32,028 bases of DNA from Oscillospiraceae bacterium. GTDB lineage: Bacteria; Bacillota; Clostridia; Oscillospirales; Oscillospiraceae. Position numbers and translations under genes: made by a program. Numbering within the stretch: position 1 is the stretch's first letter; each line of letters opens with the position of its first letter. This document shows positions 1 through 7,636 of the stretch, one piece after another. The stretch is from assembly GCA_031270395.1 (NCBI GenBank), contig JAISXU010000014.1, forward strand, positions 1 to 32,028, in the 5' to 3' direction. The notes under the pieces are model-generated. The model worked only from the letters and a program-made list of their open reading frames with translations, was not told the origin of the DNA and searched no databases.

Positions 1-288
1 AAAGAGAACGGCATATCCGACGGGACAAATCTGGACGGGGAAGTGACGCGCGAGCAACTCGCGACGCTGCTGTGGCGCTTTGCGGGCAAACCAACCGCAG
101 GCGACGCCACCCCCGGCGCTCAGTCGTTCACGGACGCGGACGAGATATCCGATTGGGCGAGAGAGGCCGTGGCGTGGGCCGTATCAGTCGGTATAATCAA
201 CGGATATCCCGACGGCGGTGTCAATCCCTCAGCCTCCGCCACGCGCGCGGAGGTCGCGGCGATGATAAAGAGATACATAGAGAATTGA
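1..288 (+). CDS. C-terminal part of an SLH-domain surface protein
   Basis: The frame is open from base 1, so the gene begins outside the window; only the last 95 residues are seen. They hold one partial and one nearly full S-layer homology (SLH) domain: the typical end of one repeat (TREQLATLLWRFAG, residues 16-29) and then a repeat starting at FTDADEISDWA with GIINGYPDGG and the ending TRAEVAAMIKRYIE. SLH domains anchor exported proteins non-covalently to pyruvylated secondary cell-wall polymers in Bacillota. The protein ends 3 residues after the last repeat, so the SLH block is the C-terminal anchor and the functional part lies upstream, unseen. No downstream gene follows in the same direction for over 20 kb. 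The family call is secure; the function of the whole protein is unknown. Confidence 0.88.
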   Translation, partial: KENGISDGTNLDGEVTREQLATLLWRFAGKPTAGDATPGAQSFTDADEISDWAREAVAWAVSVGIINGYPDGGVNPSASATRAEVAAMIKRYIEN

Positions 289-316
289 CATCGGGCAAAT
301 AACAATAGACATCAGG

Positions 317-350
317 GCCCCACAGTGACCGTTCCCGGTCGCTGCGGGGC
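317..350 (+). terminator. GC-rich hairpin after the SLH gene, possible terminator
   Basis: Arms at 317-331 and 336-350 (15 nt each, one A-C mismatch and one G-T wobble) close a TTCC tetraloop, 28 bases after the stop codon at 288. The following bases are CT-rich (TCCTCCTCTCC) rather than a clean T run, so factor-independent termination is uncertain. The right arm runs directly into the repeat element at 353, so the hairpin may belong to that element instead. Confidence 0.4.
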
Positions 351-352
351 TC

Positions 353-394
353 CTCCTCTCCAAAACGCAAGTATTTCATTGGGTTGCGATTCGG
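353..394. repeat. Palindromic repeat element, degenerate copy A
   Basis: This matches the hairpin family seen at 829-863, 28798-28832, 28888-28922 and 31256-31290. It has the TCCTCTCC lead-in, a left arm CCAAAACGCAA (360-370), the loop ATTTCATT and a right arm GTTGCGATTCGG (383-394). The right arm has decayed relative to the perfect copy at 28888-28922. Read on the minus strand it still gives the family peptide NPMKYLRFGEEEPRS. Confidence 0.75.
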
Positions 395-412
395 TGGTGC
401 GTCTCTGCGTCC

Positions 413-611
413 AATTCCCCTCCTGTGGAGGGGTGCCGCGAAGCGGCGGGGTGGTCCCTACCCCGTCCGCGCATACCCCAGTGCCTACGCTGTAGCCCTT
501 CGTCCTAGCCCCCTACTCTCCGAGGGGGTTAGGACGAGATACGGAGTGTAACTGCCCGGATAGCGTGCAAATACAATGGGGATACGGTGTCGGGCGGCGC
601 GGAGCCGCCCG
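413..611. repeat. Cluster of small palindromes in a gene-free gap
   Basis: Five separate hairpins can be read here: CCCCTCC/GGAGGGG (417-423, 427-433), GCCGC/GCGGC (435-439, 443-447), GGGGT/ACCCC (448-452, 460-464), a 14-bp stem CGTCCTAGCCCCCT pairing with 523-536 (501-514, one wobble), and CGGGCGGC/GCCGCCCG (591-598, 604-611). None has a T tract. From memory, CCCCTCCTNTGGAGGGG-type palindromes are common intergenic repeats in Clostridia. I see no gene between 289 and 911. Confidence 0.65.
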
Positions 612-668
612 CTGCAACAATCGACGGTCGCACTATATGGTTACCTCCGTATTGAGGGGTGGGGATTC

Positions 669-702
669 TAAAGGGGCGGGGAGGGGAAGCCCCGCCCCTT
701 TA
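669..702. repeat. Perfect 13-bp palindrome with T/A-flanked GC core
   Basis: Arms TAAAGGGGCGGGG (669-681) and CCCCGCCCCTTTA (690-702) are perfectly complementary around the 8-nt loop AGGGGAAG. It lies about 210 bases beyond the stop codon of the large minus-strand gene at 912. On the minus strand the descending arm ends in CTTTA, so it could work as a weak terminator in either direction, but there is no real T run and it sits in a repeat cluster. Confidence 0.6.
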
Positions 703-713
703 GCCGCCTTTTG

Positions 714-741
714 GATACTTTTCGGCGGGACGAAAAGTATC
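714..741. repeat. Perfect 11-bp palindrome
   Basis: GATACTTTTCG (714-724) and CGAAAAGTATC (731-741) pair perfectly around GCGGGA. It lies 11 bases from the palindrome at 669-702 and 10 bases from the mosaic element at 752, so three different palindromic modules are packed end to end. Confidence 0.6.
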
Positions 742-751
742 GCCGCCGGCA

Positions 752-876
752 GGCTCGTCCTCACGCGCTGCGCTAAGACTCGCGTCCGCGTAAACGCGAA
801 CGCTCGCTCGCTTCGCGGTTCGTCCTCTCCGAAACGAACCCACTCCGTTGGGCTTCGTTTCGGTTTTGGACGGGGG
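752..876. repeat. Mosaic palindromic element, copy B
   Basis: The modules run in order: CTCGTCCTCACG...GCTAAGACTCGC, a small hairpin CGCG-TAAA-CGCG (787-798), GCTCGCTCGCTTCGCGG, the lead-in TCCTCTCC and a long hairpin at 829-863 (arms CCGAAACGAA and TTCGTTTCGG), then TTTTGGACGGGG. The same order, with paired stem changes, recurs inverted at 31250-31388 and partly at 28727-28922. It ends 35 bases before the stop codon of the minus-strand gene at 912. Confidence 0.8.
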
Positions 877-911
877 AGTGGAACGCAGTCCGTGCGGACG
901 ACGGCCCCCAC

Positions 912-3900
912 CTATTTTATCACAATCACACCGTCGGCGGCTGTGGCATAGAGCTGTGACGCCGTCAGGTTCTGCACCAGCGTGCCCTCAGCGCGAAACT
1001 CCCCGGGACTGATGACGCGCGCGTAGTAGTAGTACAGCCTGCCCCTGTCAAATCTTCCGTTGTAGTCATAGAACGACACTTCGACGCCGCCGGAGCGCGC
1101 GTAGACGCGGTGCCGGTATCCGATTTGGCCGTCGCCGCCTGTTTTGGCGGACGCGTCCACATACGCGAGACCCGCCGGCAGATAGTCCGTGACGCAGTAC
1201 GCGCCGTTCGCAGCCTTCTTTGTGTAATCGACCCAGAGATTCACGCGCACAAGGGCGCCCTGCTCAAATGCCGTCGCCGCGGCGCCGGAGCCGCCCACCT
1301 CGTAGTAGGCCCTCTTGACTATGATGTCCTCGTCGCGCCGCCCCGCCTCCGTGAGCGGTACGCTTATGAGTGACACGGCGCCGACCTGTCCGTCAACGCG
1401 CGTCAGCTTGAATTCGCCGAGCCGCGCCGCCGGGATGCGCAGGGTGTACTGGCCGCCCGTCTTTGACAGCTCGCGCGTGTACTCCTGACCGAATAGGGTG
1501 TATGTTATGATGCCGCCCTCACCGGTCTTGCCGCCGATTTCCTGTGAAATAAACGCGAGCTTTTCGAGACTTATGAGCTCGTCGCGCGTATAGTTGTCGA
1601 GGCAGTATCTGTAAAGCCCGTCTTTTTCGGGCTTATTGAGCTTGGATGCGAGGATGGACGCCGAGGCCGTGGCCTGCAGGACGTCGTCCTTGTCTTGGCC
1701 GGCGTCAAGCCGGTAATATGGCGCTATACTCTCGAGAGCGGGCGCCACATGCGCGCCGTACAGCGCCTCCGCCGCGCCGCGTTCGCCCAGCGTCTCATAT
1801 CCGAGCGCGAGATAAACGGCGTCATGCGGCGACAGCCCGTCTAGTCCGGAGTACGCGTCCAGCTCCAAAAGCACGGGCTCGCCGAGCTGCGCGAGTCCGT
1901 AGAGCGCGGCGGCCCAGTCGCCGGTGCCGTCTCTCGCCGCGCTGCGCAGATAGCTCAGAAGCGGCGTCTGACTCAACTCGCCGCCGATATACGGCAGGAG
2001 CATAGCCGTCAGCCACGCGTCGCTTGATGCGTAAGGCAATATCGCGACTCCGCCGTCGGGCTGCTGATAGCTCGCGGGCTCGAAGGCGGAGACGGCAGAA
2101 GCGGCAATTTCAGGGAAATACTCGGTTATCAGCCGCTCTGCCTCGCGCGCGGCCACGCGCTTTTCTATCCTGTCGCCGTACACATAGCACAGATTCAGCA
2201 GCTCGTACAGATACTGTCCGCGCCCGCGGTCGGTGAAGGTGATCGACGTCAGGCCCTCGCCGTCCGACTTGAACACGGTGTCTTTCGTGACGTCGTAGTA
2301 TTCGGCGGCGTCGATCCTCCTGTGCGAGGCGCGGACTCTGAATTTGTGACGCACCGAATCGGACGCGCCGCCGGAGGTTTTCACGTTTATTATAAGCGAG
2401 AACTCCCCCTCCTCGGCGAGCTCCCAAAGCGGGATGTCCACGCGCTCAAACGGCGCGCCCTCCGCGCGAGCCGTCCTGTCCGGGGCGCCGTCCTGCGTGA
2501 CCTCAAAGCTCACCGTCTCGCCGGGAGTGACGCCCGCGCCATAAACGCTCACGCCGATCGAGGGCGTGTCGCCCGTCAGAAATACGTCGCCGAGCGCGTA
2601 ATTCACAAACATCGGCTGCGTCGCCTTTATGCTGTCCGCGCCGCTGCCGGCAAACAGGTCGTCGCTCACTCCCGCGACGCTCAGCCGCCACGATGTCACA
2701 TTGTCGGGCAGCTTGAACGTGAATACCGCCTTGCCGTCCGCGTCCGTCCGCGCGGAGTTGAAATACGCCGTGTCCTCGAACAGCTCGCGCAGGTACGCTG
2801 AATCGCCGTCGGCGCTTTGGCTGTCCTGCGCAACGGGCCGCGGCGCCTCGGACGGCATCGCCGCGGCTTCGTCGGCCGCGGCGTCGTAGCCTCCCGTCGC
2901 CATCCCCATCTCGGCCGTGAACATATAGTTCATCGCGTTCGAGTCGTGCGTCGCGCGTTCCAGGAGCAATCCGTCGCCCAGCGCGCGGTAGATTTCGCCC
3001 GCCGTATCGTGCGAGTAGTCGCGCAGCGCGAACAGCGCCTCGTCCACGACGCTGATATTGATATTCGCCTCTTTTGGTATCCCGCCGCCCGCGGCGGACG
3101 TCACCGTCACGGTACACGAGTCGCCCGGCCTGTATGAGTCCTTGTCGGTCTCTATGGAGAGCTCGAGGTTGTTTATTCCGTAATCGAATATTATATCCTT
3201 GCGCATCATGTAGCCGGATTCATAGTTGTACCCGTTAAAATAAAACGCCCGCACAGTCACGTTTGGTATGTGCTCCGCCCCAAAGGTGAAGCTGTATTTG
3301 CCGCCGCCGCCCGCTTCCCAGTCCAAAATGCCGCGCTGCATGGCGACAAACAGGAAGCCGCCGGACGTTATCTTGTCCCCGCCGCGCATCAGCGTCAGGG
3401 TCGCCTCGTCGCCCACGTTCACGGGTTCGTCCGCGCCGTCGAGGTAATACCGGTTTGAATTGTACATGTTATAGCGCTCGCTGTAATCCTCACCTATATA
3501 GATACTATGCGTTACGCTGCGTCCGTCGCCGTCTTTGCACGTGATTCTGGCCGTATAGCACTCGTCCTCACGGTCGGGTACGCTAAACGATTTTGAAGCC
3601 TTGCCGTCAGCGCCGGTAGTCATTGTGAAATCGTCGATCTTTTCCTCGTGGTTGACATAGCGGTAGCGGGGCACGGACTTCTTCTCGATATAGTCGTAAT
3701 ACCGCTCGCCGGTGTCCTCACGCGTCCAGTATATCCTGTAGATTTCGGCGGAGACCGTCTTGCCGGACACCGGCTCTCCGAGGTAATCGTAATAATTCTC
3801 CGCCGTCCCGCTGTTTATCCTGTCGAGCGTCACGGCGCGTATATCGACGTCAAGCGACGCCTTATCCTCCTTGCGCGAGGCGTGGGACGATACGTCTATA

Positions 3901-5990
3901 TCGTTGATGAACACGTCGGCGCCGGCCGATACGTATGTCATGCCCGTCTCCGGCAGCGTCGCCTCCGCCTGGAGCCACATGTTCGTAATTCCCTGCGCGC
4001 CGGCGACGGGCGCTGCCTTTTGACTGATGGATATGAGGCCGTTTTCGTCGGTTTTTGCGCTCCCGTTCCTGCTTGGCTGTAAATTATAGCCGCTCAGGTA
4101 GTACGAGACGTCGAGCTCCGCGACCGGCGTGCCCTCAAAGAAGCCCGCCTTTATATTGAATGTGACCGTCTCGTCCGCAAAATACGCCTTCTTGTCCGCC
4201 GAGACTTCGAGGACGTATGACGGCTTTACATAATCCTCCACGGAGAAGTATACCGCGCCGACGACCTCCTCGCCGTGCATAACCGCAATGCGGTACGAGC
4301 CGGGCTCCAGCGCCGGAAGCACCATCTCGCCCGAGTACGCGCCGCCCGTCACCGGCACGGACGTCTTTTGCAGCACGTCGCGCCCCCGGCCGGACGCGGA
4401 GTCCTCCGCGTAGAAGCTGTAATACCCCTCCGTAAGCACGGCGGTGACGGCGCTTACGGCGTCGCCGCCGTCCCGCCTCCGCGCGAAGCCCCAGAAAGAG
4501 ATCGTATCGCCGCGCTTATACAGCGTCCTGTCTAGCCGCAGCGCGCTCCAATACGCCTCGCTGCTGTTTCTGAAATAAGGCGGCATTATGCGGTTGTAGT
4601 CGAAATACGGGCTGTATCCGGGCGTAAAATAGAACCACACGCACCGCTTTTCGCCATATACGACGTCGAACCTCTCCGTCGGCTGCGAGTCGGCGGAGAC
4701 GGCGCGGTCGATCACGGCTACGCCGTCCGCGTCCGCCGTGTAGCTCCTGCCCGTCGCGGCGTCCTTAACGACCGCGCCCGACGCCGCCTTGCCGGTTTCC
4801 ATGTCGTTTACCCAGACGAGCGTCCGCGTGTCGTCGGCGAGCACCTGTACGGGCAGATCGCTTATCTGTATGATCATCTGCGCGCCTTCGCTGTTCTCCG
4901 CCTCGGTCTCCGCCACGTAGAAGCCCTGACTTAAGCTGTCAGGGAACGTGAGCACGCCGTTATCGCCGTCATACGCCCCCTCGGAGCTAAACGACGTCAC
5001 GCGTTGCAGTCTCGACGTGTCGACAGCGCCCGCCGCCGCGCTGTGTACAGACCAGTAAGGCGCGTTTTGCAGCCTTCCGATCGCCTCCGCCGCAGCGTCG
5101 GCGCCGGAGAATTTATAGATTGAGACGTCGAAGCCGGGCAGAACGGTTCCTCTGCCGTTAGTGTAAATATAGAAGCCGACTGACGGAGCGCGCGAGCTCG
5201 GAAGCTCCGCATACTGCCCGCTGAAATACATCATCACAGATTTTGCCGGTTTACCGCCGGATTTCGGGTCCTGCTCCGTCTCGAATGAGAATGTCAAATC
5301 CTCGTCCAGCGCCTCCGAGCCGTCCGTACGCTTGAGGCCCGCCTTCAGCGTGACGGTGTAGGCCGTGGCGTAGGCCAGTTTTTTCGGCACGAAAACAGCC
5401 GTCTCGTCGTGGTATTCAAACCGCCCGGAGACATTCGGGGAGATGCTGAAATACCTGTCGATCAGCTTGTAGTCGCTCGCGCTGAAGGTTATCTCGATCC
5501 CCGTATCCGCGGGCACGTTTATCGATTGGTGCGACGGGAGAGTCGATACGACCGCAAAGCGCGCCGCCGTCTGGAAAACCCACGTTATCTCGCCGCCGCC
5601 GGGTTTTTGCAGTCTGAAGGTATACAAATAGTTATCAAGGAGACGCGCGGACGGCTTGACGGTAAATTCGCGCCCCTCGCCCTCGGCTATGTCGGGCGCC
5701 GGTTCGCCGTCGATCGTCAGCGCCGACCGCACCCATTCGACGCCCGTGTCCCCGGGCGTCGTCAGGATGAACTCGCTGCCCGGTTCGACTCCCGACGCGG
5801 AATAGCTCTTTGGATACAGCGTGTACCCGTCCTTGACCGCAGTCTCGCGCGCGGCGCGCGCCCCCCCGTCTCCCGGCGCGGGCGCGAGCGTGAGCAGCGC
5901 CGCGACGACTACGGCGGCGGCGCAAAGCCTGACCGCCAGGCCAACCAGGCTGTCCGGCAGCGCGCGGGAGCGCTTAGAAGTCTTATTCAT
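912..5990 (-). CDS. Alpha-2-macroglobulin family protein, thioester-less
   Basis: This 1692-residue exported protein has the build of bacterial alpha-2-macroglobulins, which trap or restrain proteases near the cell envelope. A basic N-terminus and a hydrophobic stretch (about residues 17-36) form a signal or anchor segment without a lipobox. Many Ig-like MG domains follow. A low-complexity acidic/Ala/Pro bait-like stretch lies at about residues 1030-1070, before the family signature LPDNVTSWRLSVAGVS (about 1090-1105). The helical thioester domain follows at about 1260-1500. Where active members carry YGCxEQ, this one reads YVYGDRIEKR (about 1268-1277), so both the thioester Cys and Gln appear to be missing, as in the E. 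coli YfaS type. I chose the ATG at 5990 because AAAGG lies 11 bases upstream; a GTG at 5999 sits only 2 bases from that site. The gene stands alone between two repeat clusters. The biological target is unknown. Confidence 0.85.
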   Translation of the reverse strand: MNKTSKRSRALPDSLVGLAVRLCAAAVVVAALLTLAPAPGDGGARAARETAVKDGYTLYPKSYSASGVEPGSEFILTTPGDTGVEWVRSALTIDGEPAPDIAEGEGREFTVKPSARLLDNYLYTFRLQKPGGGEITWVFQTAARFAVVSTLPSHQSINVPADTGIEITFSASDYKLIDRYFSISPNVSGRFEYHDETAVFVPKKLAYATAYTVTLKAGLKRTDGSEALDEDLTFSFETEQDPKSGGKPAKSVMMYFSGQYAELPSSRAPSVGFYIYTNGRGTVLPGFDVSIYKFSGADAAAEAIGRLQNAPYWSVHSAAAGAVDTSRLQRVTSFSSEGAYDGDNGVLTFPDSLSQGFYVAETEAENSEGAQMIIQISDLPVQVLADDTRTLVWVNDMETGKAASGAVVKDAATGRSYTADADGVAVIDRAVSADSQPTERFDVVYGEKRCVWFYFTPGYSPYFDYNRIMPPYFRNSSEAYWSALRLDRTLYKRGDTISFWGFARRRDGGDAVSAVTAVLTEGYYSFYAEDSASGRGRDVLQKTSVPVTGGAYSGEMVLPALEPGSYRIAVMHGEEVVGAVYFSVEDYVKPSYVLEVSADKKAYFADETVTFNIKAGFFEGTPVAELDVSYYLSGYNLQPSRNGSAKTDENGLISISQKAAPVAGAQGITNMWLQAEATLPETGMTYVSAGADVFINDIDVSSHASRKEDKASLDVDIRAVTLDRINSGTAENYYDYLGEPVSGKTVSAEIYRIYWTREDTGERYYDYIEKKSVPRYRYVNHEEKIDDFTMTTGADGKASKSFSVPDREDECYTARITCKDGDGRSVTHSIYIGEDYSERYNMYNSNRYYLDGADEPVNVGDEATLTLMRGGDKITSGGFLFVAMQRGILDWEAGGGGKYSFTFGAEHIPNVTVRAFYFNGYNYESGYMMRKDIIFDYGINNLELSIETDKDSYRPGDSCTVTVTSAAGGGIPKEANINISVVDEALFALRDYSHDTAGEIYRALGDGLLLERATHDSNAMNYMFTAEMGMATGGYDAAADEAAAMPSEAPRPVAQDSQSADGDSAYLRELFEDTAYFNSARTDADGKAVFTFKLPDNVTSWRLSVAGVSDDLFAGSGADSIKATQPMFVNYALGDVFLTGDTPSIGVSVYGAGVTPGETVSFEVTQDGAPDRTARAEGAPFERVDIPLWELAEEGEFSLIINVKTSGGASDSVRHKFRVRASHRRIDAAEYYDVTKDTVFKSDGEGLTSITFTDRGRGQYLYELLNLCYVYGDRIEKRVAAREAERLITEYFPEIAASAVSAFEPASYQQPDGGVAILPYASSDAWLTAMLLPYIGGELSQTPLLSYLRSAARDGTGDWAAALYGLAQLGEPVLLELDAYSGLDGLSPHDAVYLALGYETLGERGAAEALYGAHVAPALESIAPYYRLDAGQDKDDVLQATASASILASKLNKPEKDGLYRYCLDNYTRDELISLEKLAFISQEIGGKTGEGGIITYTLFGQEYTRELSKTGGQYTLRIPAARLGEFKLTRVDGQVGAVSLISVPLTEAGRRDEDIIVKRAYYEVGGSGAAATAFEQGALVRVNLWVDYTKKAANGAYCVTDYLPAGLAYVDASAKTGGDGQIGYRHRVYARSGGVEVSFYDYNGRFDRGRLYYYYARVISPGEFRAEGTLVQNLTASQLYATAADGVIVIK

Positions 5991-6045
5991 GCGTGACACG
6001 ACCTTTCAATATATGGATGGCGTGAAATATTTGTGACCGCTGTTA

Positions 6046-6143
6046 TATTAATTCGCACGATATGTCGTGCCGAATTAATAGCGCGCATATGAGCGAGAAA
6101 AGTCCCGAGCGGCTTTGCCGTAAGGATTAGCCTTTTCGAGCGG
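6046..6143. repeat. Palindrome plus hairpin module, compact copy
   Basis: Part one is a palindrome, TATTAATTCGCACG (6046-6059) against CGTGCCGAATTAATA (6066-6080). Part two (6081-6143) is GCGCGCATATGAGCGAG, then AAAAGTC, GAGCGGCTTTGCCGTAAGGAT and CTTTTCGAGCGG. Part one recurs at 28945-28979 and part two at 26181-26237 and 28648-28702, both in reverse orientation. Here the two parts are contiguous; at 28647-28980 they are separated by other repeats. The remaining gap 6144-6349 holds no gene or clear signal that I can see. Confidence 0.8.
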
Positions 6144-6349
6144 TGTAGTATTTAGACGACCGTACCGGAGAAAAGTTCCAAAACCAATGAAACCGCGGAC
6201 GAGCCGTGCCCGCCGGCGCCGGTTGTCCCCGGCGGAGCCTGCCGCGCCGCCGCGTCACACAAAGCAAAACCGGTCGCTCGCGTACATGACAATACGCGGG
6301 AAACCGGCAAATCGTTCGTCGCTACTCGCGGTAACCGTCGCGGGACGGG

Positions 6350-7144
6350 CTATTTCCTGACACTCTCGTCACAGGCGATCATCGCCTCGATTAAGGCGGA
6401 GCGGAAGCCGCGGTTTTCGAGGACGCGCACGGCCTCTATCGTGCTGCCGCCGGGAGAACAGACGCCGTCCTTGAGCGCCGCCGGGTGCGCGCCCGTCTCT
6501 AGCGCCATCTTAGCGGAGCCCGACACGGCCTGCGCGGCCAACCGGTACGCCATATCGCGCGGGAGACCGTTGCGCACGGCGGCGTCGGCCATCGCCTCCA
6601 GCATGATAAACACATAGGCGGGCGAGCTACCGGTAAGCGCGGTCACGCGTTCGAGGTATCGCTCGTCCATCACCTCGACCGCGCCGCAGGAGGACAGCAG
6701 CTCCGTCACGCTCTCCCGCTCGTCACGCTCAAAGCCGCGGCCGAACGCGAGACATATCATCCCGGCGCCGACCAGCGCCGGGGTATTCGGCATACATCGG
6801 ATAACGCGGCAGCGCCCGCCCGTCATCCCGTCCATTGAGCTGATGTCGAGTCCGAGCACAACCGACAGGAGCGTCTTCGCGTCCGTCAGCGCGGGGCGCA
6901 GACTCTCCAATACGCCGGGCGCCTTATCCGGCTTCACCGCGAGAACGACCAGCTCGGCGCCGTGGACCAGCGCCTCCGCGCTCGGGGCGGCGGTCACGCC
7001 GAGCTCACGCGCGAGCCGGGCGTTTTTATCCGCGTCGGCGTCGAACGTCAGCGCGTCGCCGGGAAGCAGAGTTCCCTCCGCCAGCATCCCGCGCAGCAAG
7101 GCCGAACCCATATTCCCAACGCCTATGAAGCCGACCCTTCGCAT
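6350..7144 (-). CDS. proC: Pyrroline-5-carboxylate reductase
   Basis: A 264-residue cytosolic enzyme for the last step of proline synthesis, reducing 1-pyrroline-5-carboxylate with NAD(P)H. The N-terminus MRRVGFIGVGNMGSALL holds the GxGxxG dinucleotide-binding loop (G8, G10, G13). The signature LTGSSPAYVFIMLEAMADA in the C-terminal dimerisation domain is classic ProC, as is the late CSPGGSTIEAV segment. Length is usual for the family. The ATG at 7144 is chosen because it gives this canonical N-terminus and overlaps the yajC stop codon by one base (TAATG), implying translational coupling. An upstream extension of 16 residues in the same frame has no family support. Coupling to yajC rather than to other proline genes is unusual, as no proA or proB lies in the window. 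Confidence 0.95.
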   Translation of the reverse strand: MRRVGFIGVGNMGSALLRGMLAEGTLLPGDALTFDADADKNARLARELGVTAAPSAEALVHGAELVVLAVKPDKAPGVLESLRPALTDAKTLLSVVLGLDISSMDGMTGGRCRVIRCMPNTPALVGAGMICLAFGRGFERDERESVTELLSSCGAVEVMDERYLERVTALTGSSPAYVFIMLEAMADAAVRNGLPRDMAYRLAAQAVSGSAKMALETGAHPAALKDGVCSPGGSTIEAVRVLENRGFRSALIEAMIACDESVRK

Positions 7145-7425
7145 TATTTGGGCGGTTCCTGCGTCGCCTTGCCCACGGTGGAGACGGCCCATTTGGCCAC
7201 CTGCACGCGGACTCTGTCCTCGCCCGTCTCGAACGTGACCGCCTCGTCATTTATGGAGACGATCTTCCCTATCACGCCGCCTATTGTAGTGATAGTGTCG
7301 CCCGCCGACAGCGAGGATCGCATCTCCGTCAGCTTCTTTTTCTTCTTCTGTTCCGGCCTGATCATGAGAAAATAGAAGATTGCGATCATGGCCACTATCA
7401 TGATTATGGAACTGTATTCAGGCAT
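7144..7425 (-). CDS. yajC: Preprotein translocase accessory subunit YajC
   Basis: A 93-residue inner-membrane protein associated with the Sec translocon (SecDF-YajC). It has one transmembrane helix at about residues 5-22, followed by the hallmark MIRPEQKKKKK positive patch (21-31) and the soluble domain with AGDTITTIGGVIGKIVSI. The ATG at 7425 has a strong GGAGG 8 bases upstream; an in-frame start 14 codons earlier lacks this. secD and secF are not adjacent. Instead yajC is coupled to proC. The transcript probably begins at the promoter at 7599-7628 and carries a long leader with hairpins. Confidence 0.93.
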   Translation of the reverse strand: MPEYSSIIMIVAMIAIFYFLMIRPEQKKKKKLTEMRSSLSAGDTITTIGGVIGKIVSINDEAVTFETGEDRVRVQVAKWAVSTVGKATQEPPK

Positions 7426-7483
7426 TTGATGTACCTCCGGCTGTGCGCCAGTAAAATAGATGGGCACTTAGAGCGCCGATATT

Positions 7484-7607
7484 GCGGATATTCTACCATA
7501 TGGCGCGAAGCGGCTATGGTAGAATGTGTCGTCCCTCGGCGGTTGCCGCGCAGCGGCGAGCCGAGGGGGACATAATGTATAATATCCGCCACGCGGATAT
7601 TCTATCA
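7484..7607. repeat. Hairpin-rich leader bounded by 15-bp direct repeats
   Basis: GCGGATATTCTAYCA occurs at 7484-7498 and 7593-7607 with one mismatch. Between them are a perfect 11-bp inverted repeat, ATTCTACCATA (7490-7500) and TATGGTAGAAT (7515-7525), a long GC-rich hairpin (7531-7571, starting GTCCCTCGGC and ending GCCGAGGGGGAC) and a 9-bp palindrome AATATCCGC/GCGGATATT (7581-7589, 7593-7601). The direct-repeat frame looks like a small insertion with target duplication, or a duplicated promoter element. It would lie in the yajC 5' leader. Confidence 0.7.
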
Positions 7608-7628
7608 CGGGATACCGCCGGCTGTCAA
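7599..7628 (-). promoter_or_regulatory. Sigma-A-like promoter for yajC-proC
   Basis: On the minus strand TTGACA (7623-7628) is followed after 18 bp by TAGAAT (7599-7604). The -10 box overlaps the palindrome AATATCCGC-CAC-GCGGATATT, a plausible operator. The start codon of yajC is about 165 bases downstream, leaving a long structured leader. Confidence 0.7.
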
Positions 7629-7636
7629 TTACGAAG

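Noticed and set aside
565-951. Plus-strand frame of 128 residues in the left repeat cluster, and the opposite minus-strand frame 633-911
   Set aside because: Both run through palindromic repeats and lack ribosome binding sites. The shared peptide on the minus frame is reported as a property of the repeat, not as a gene.
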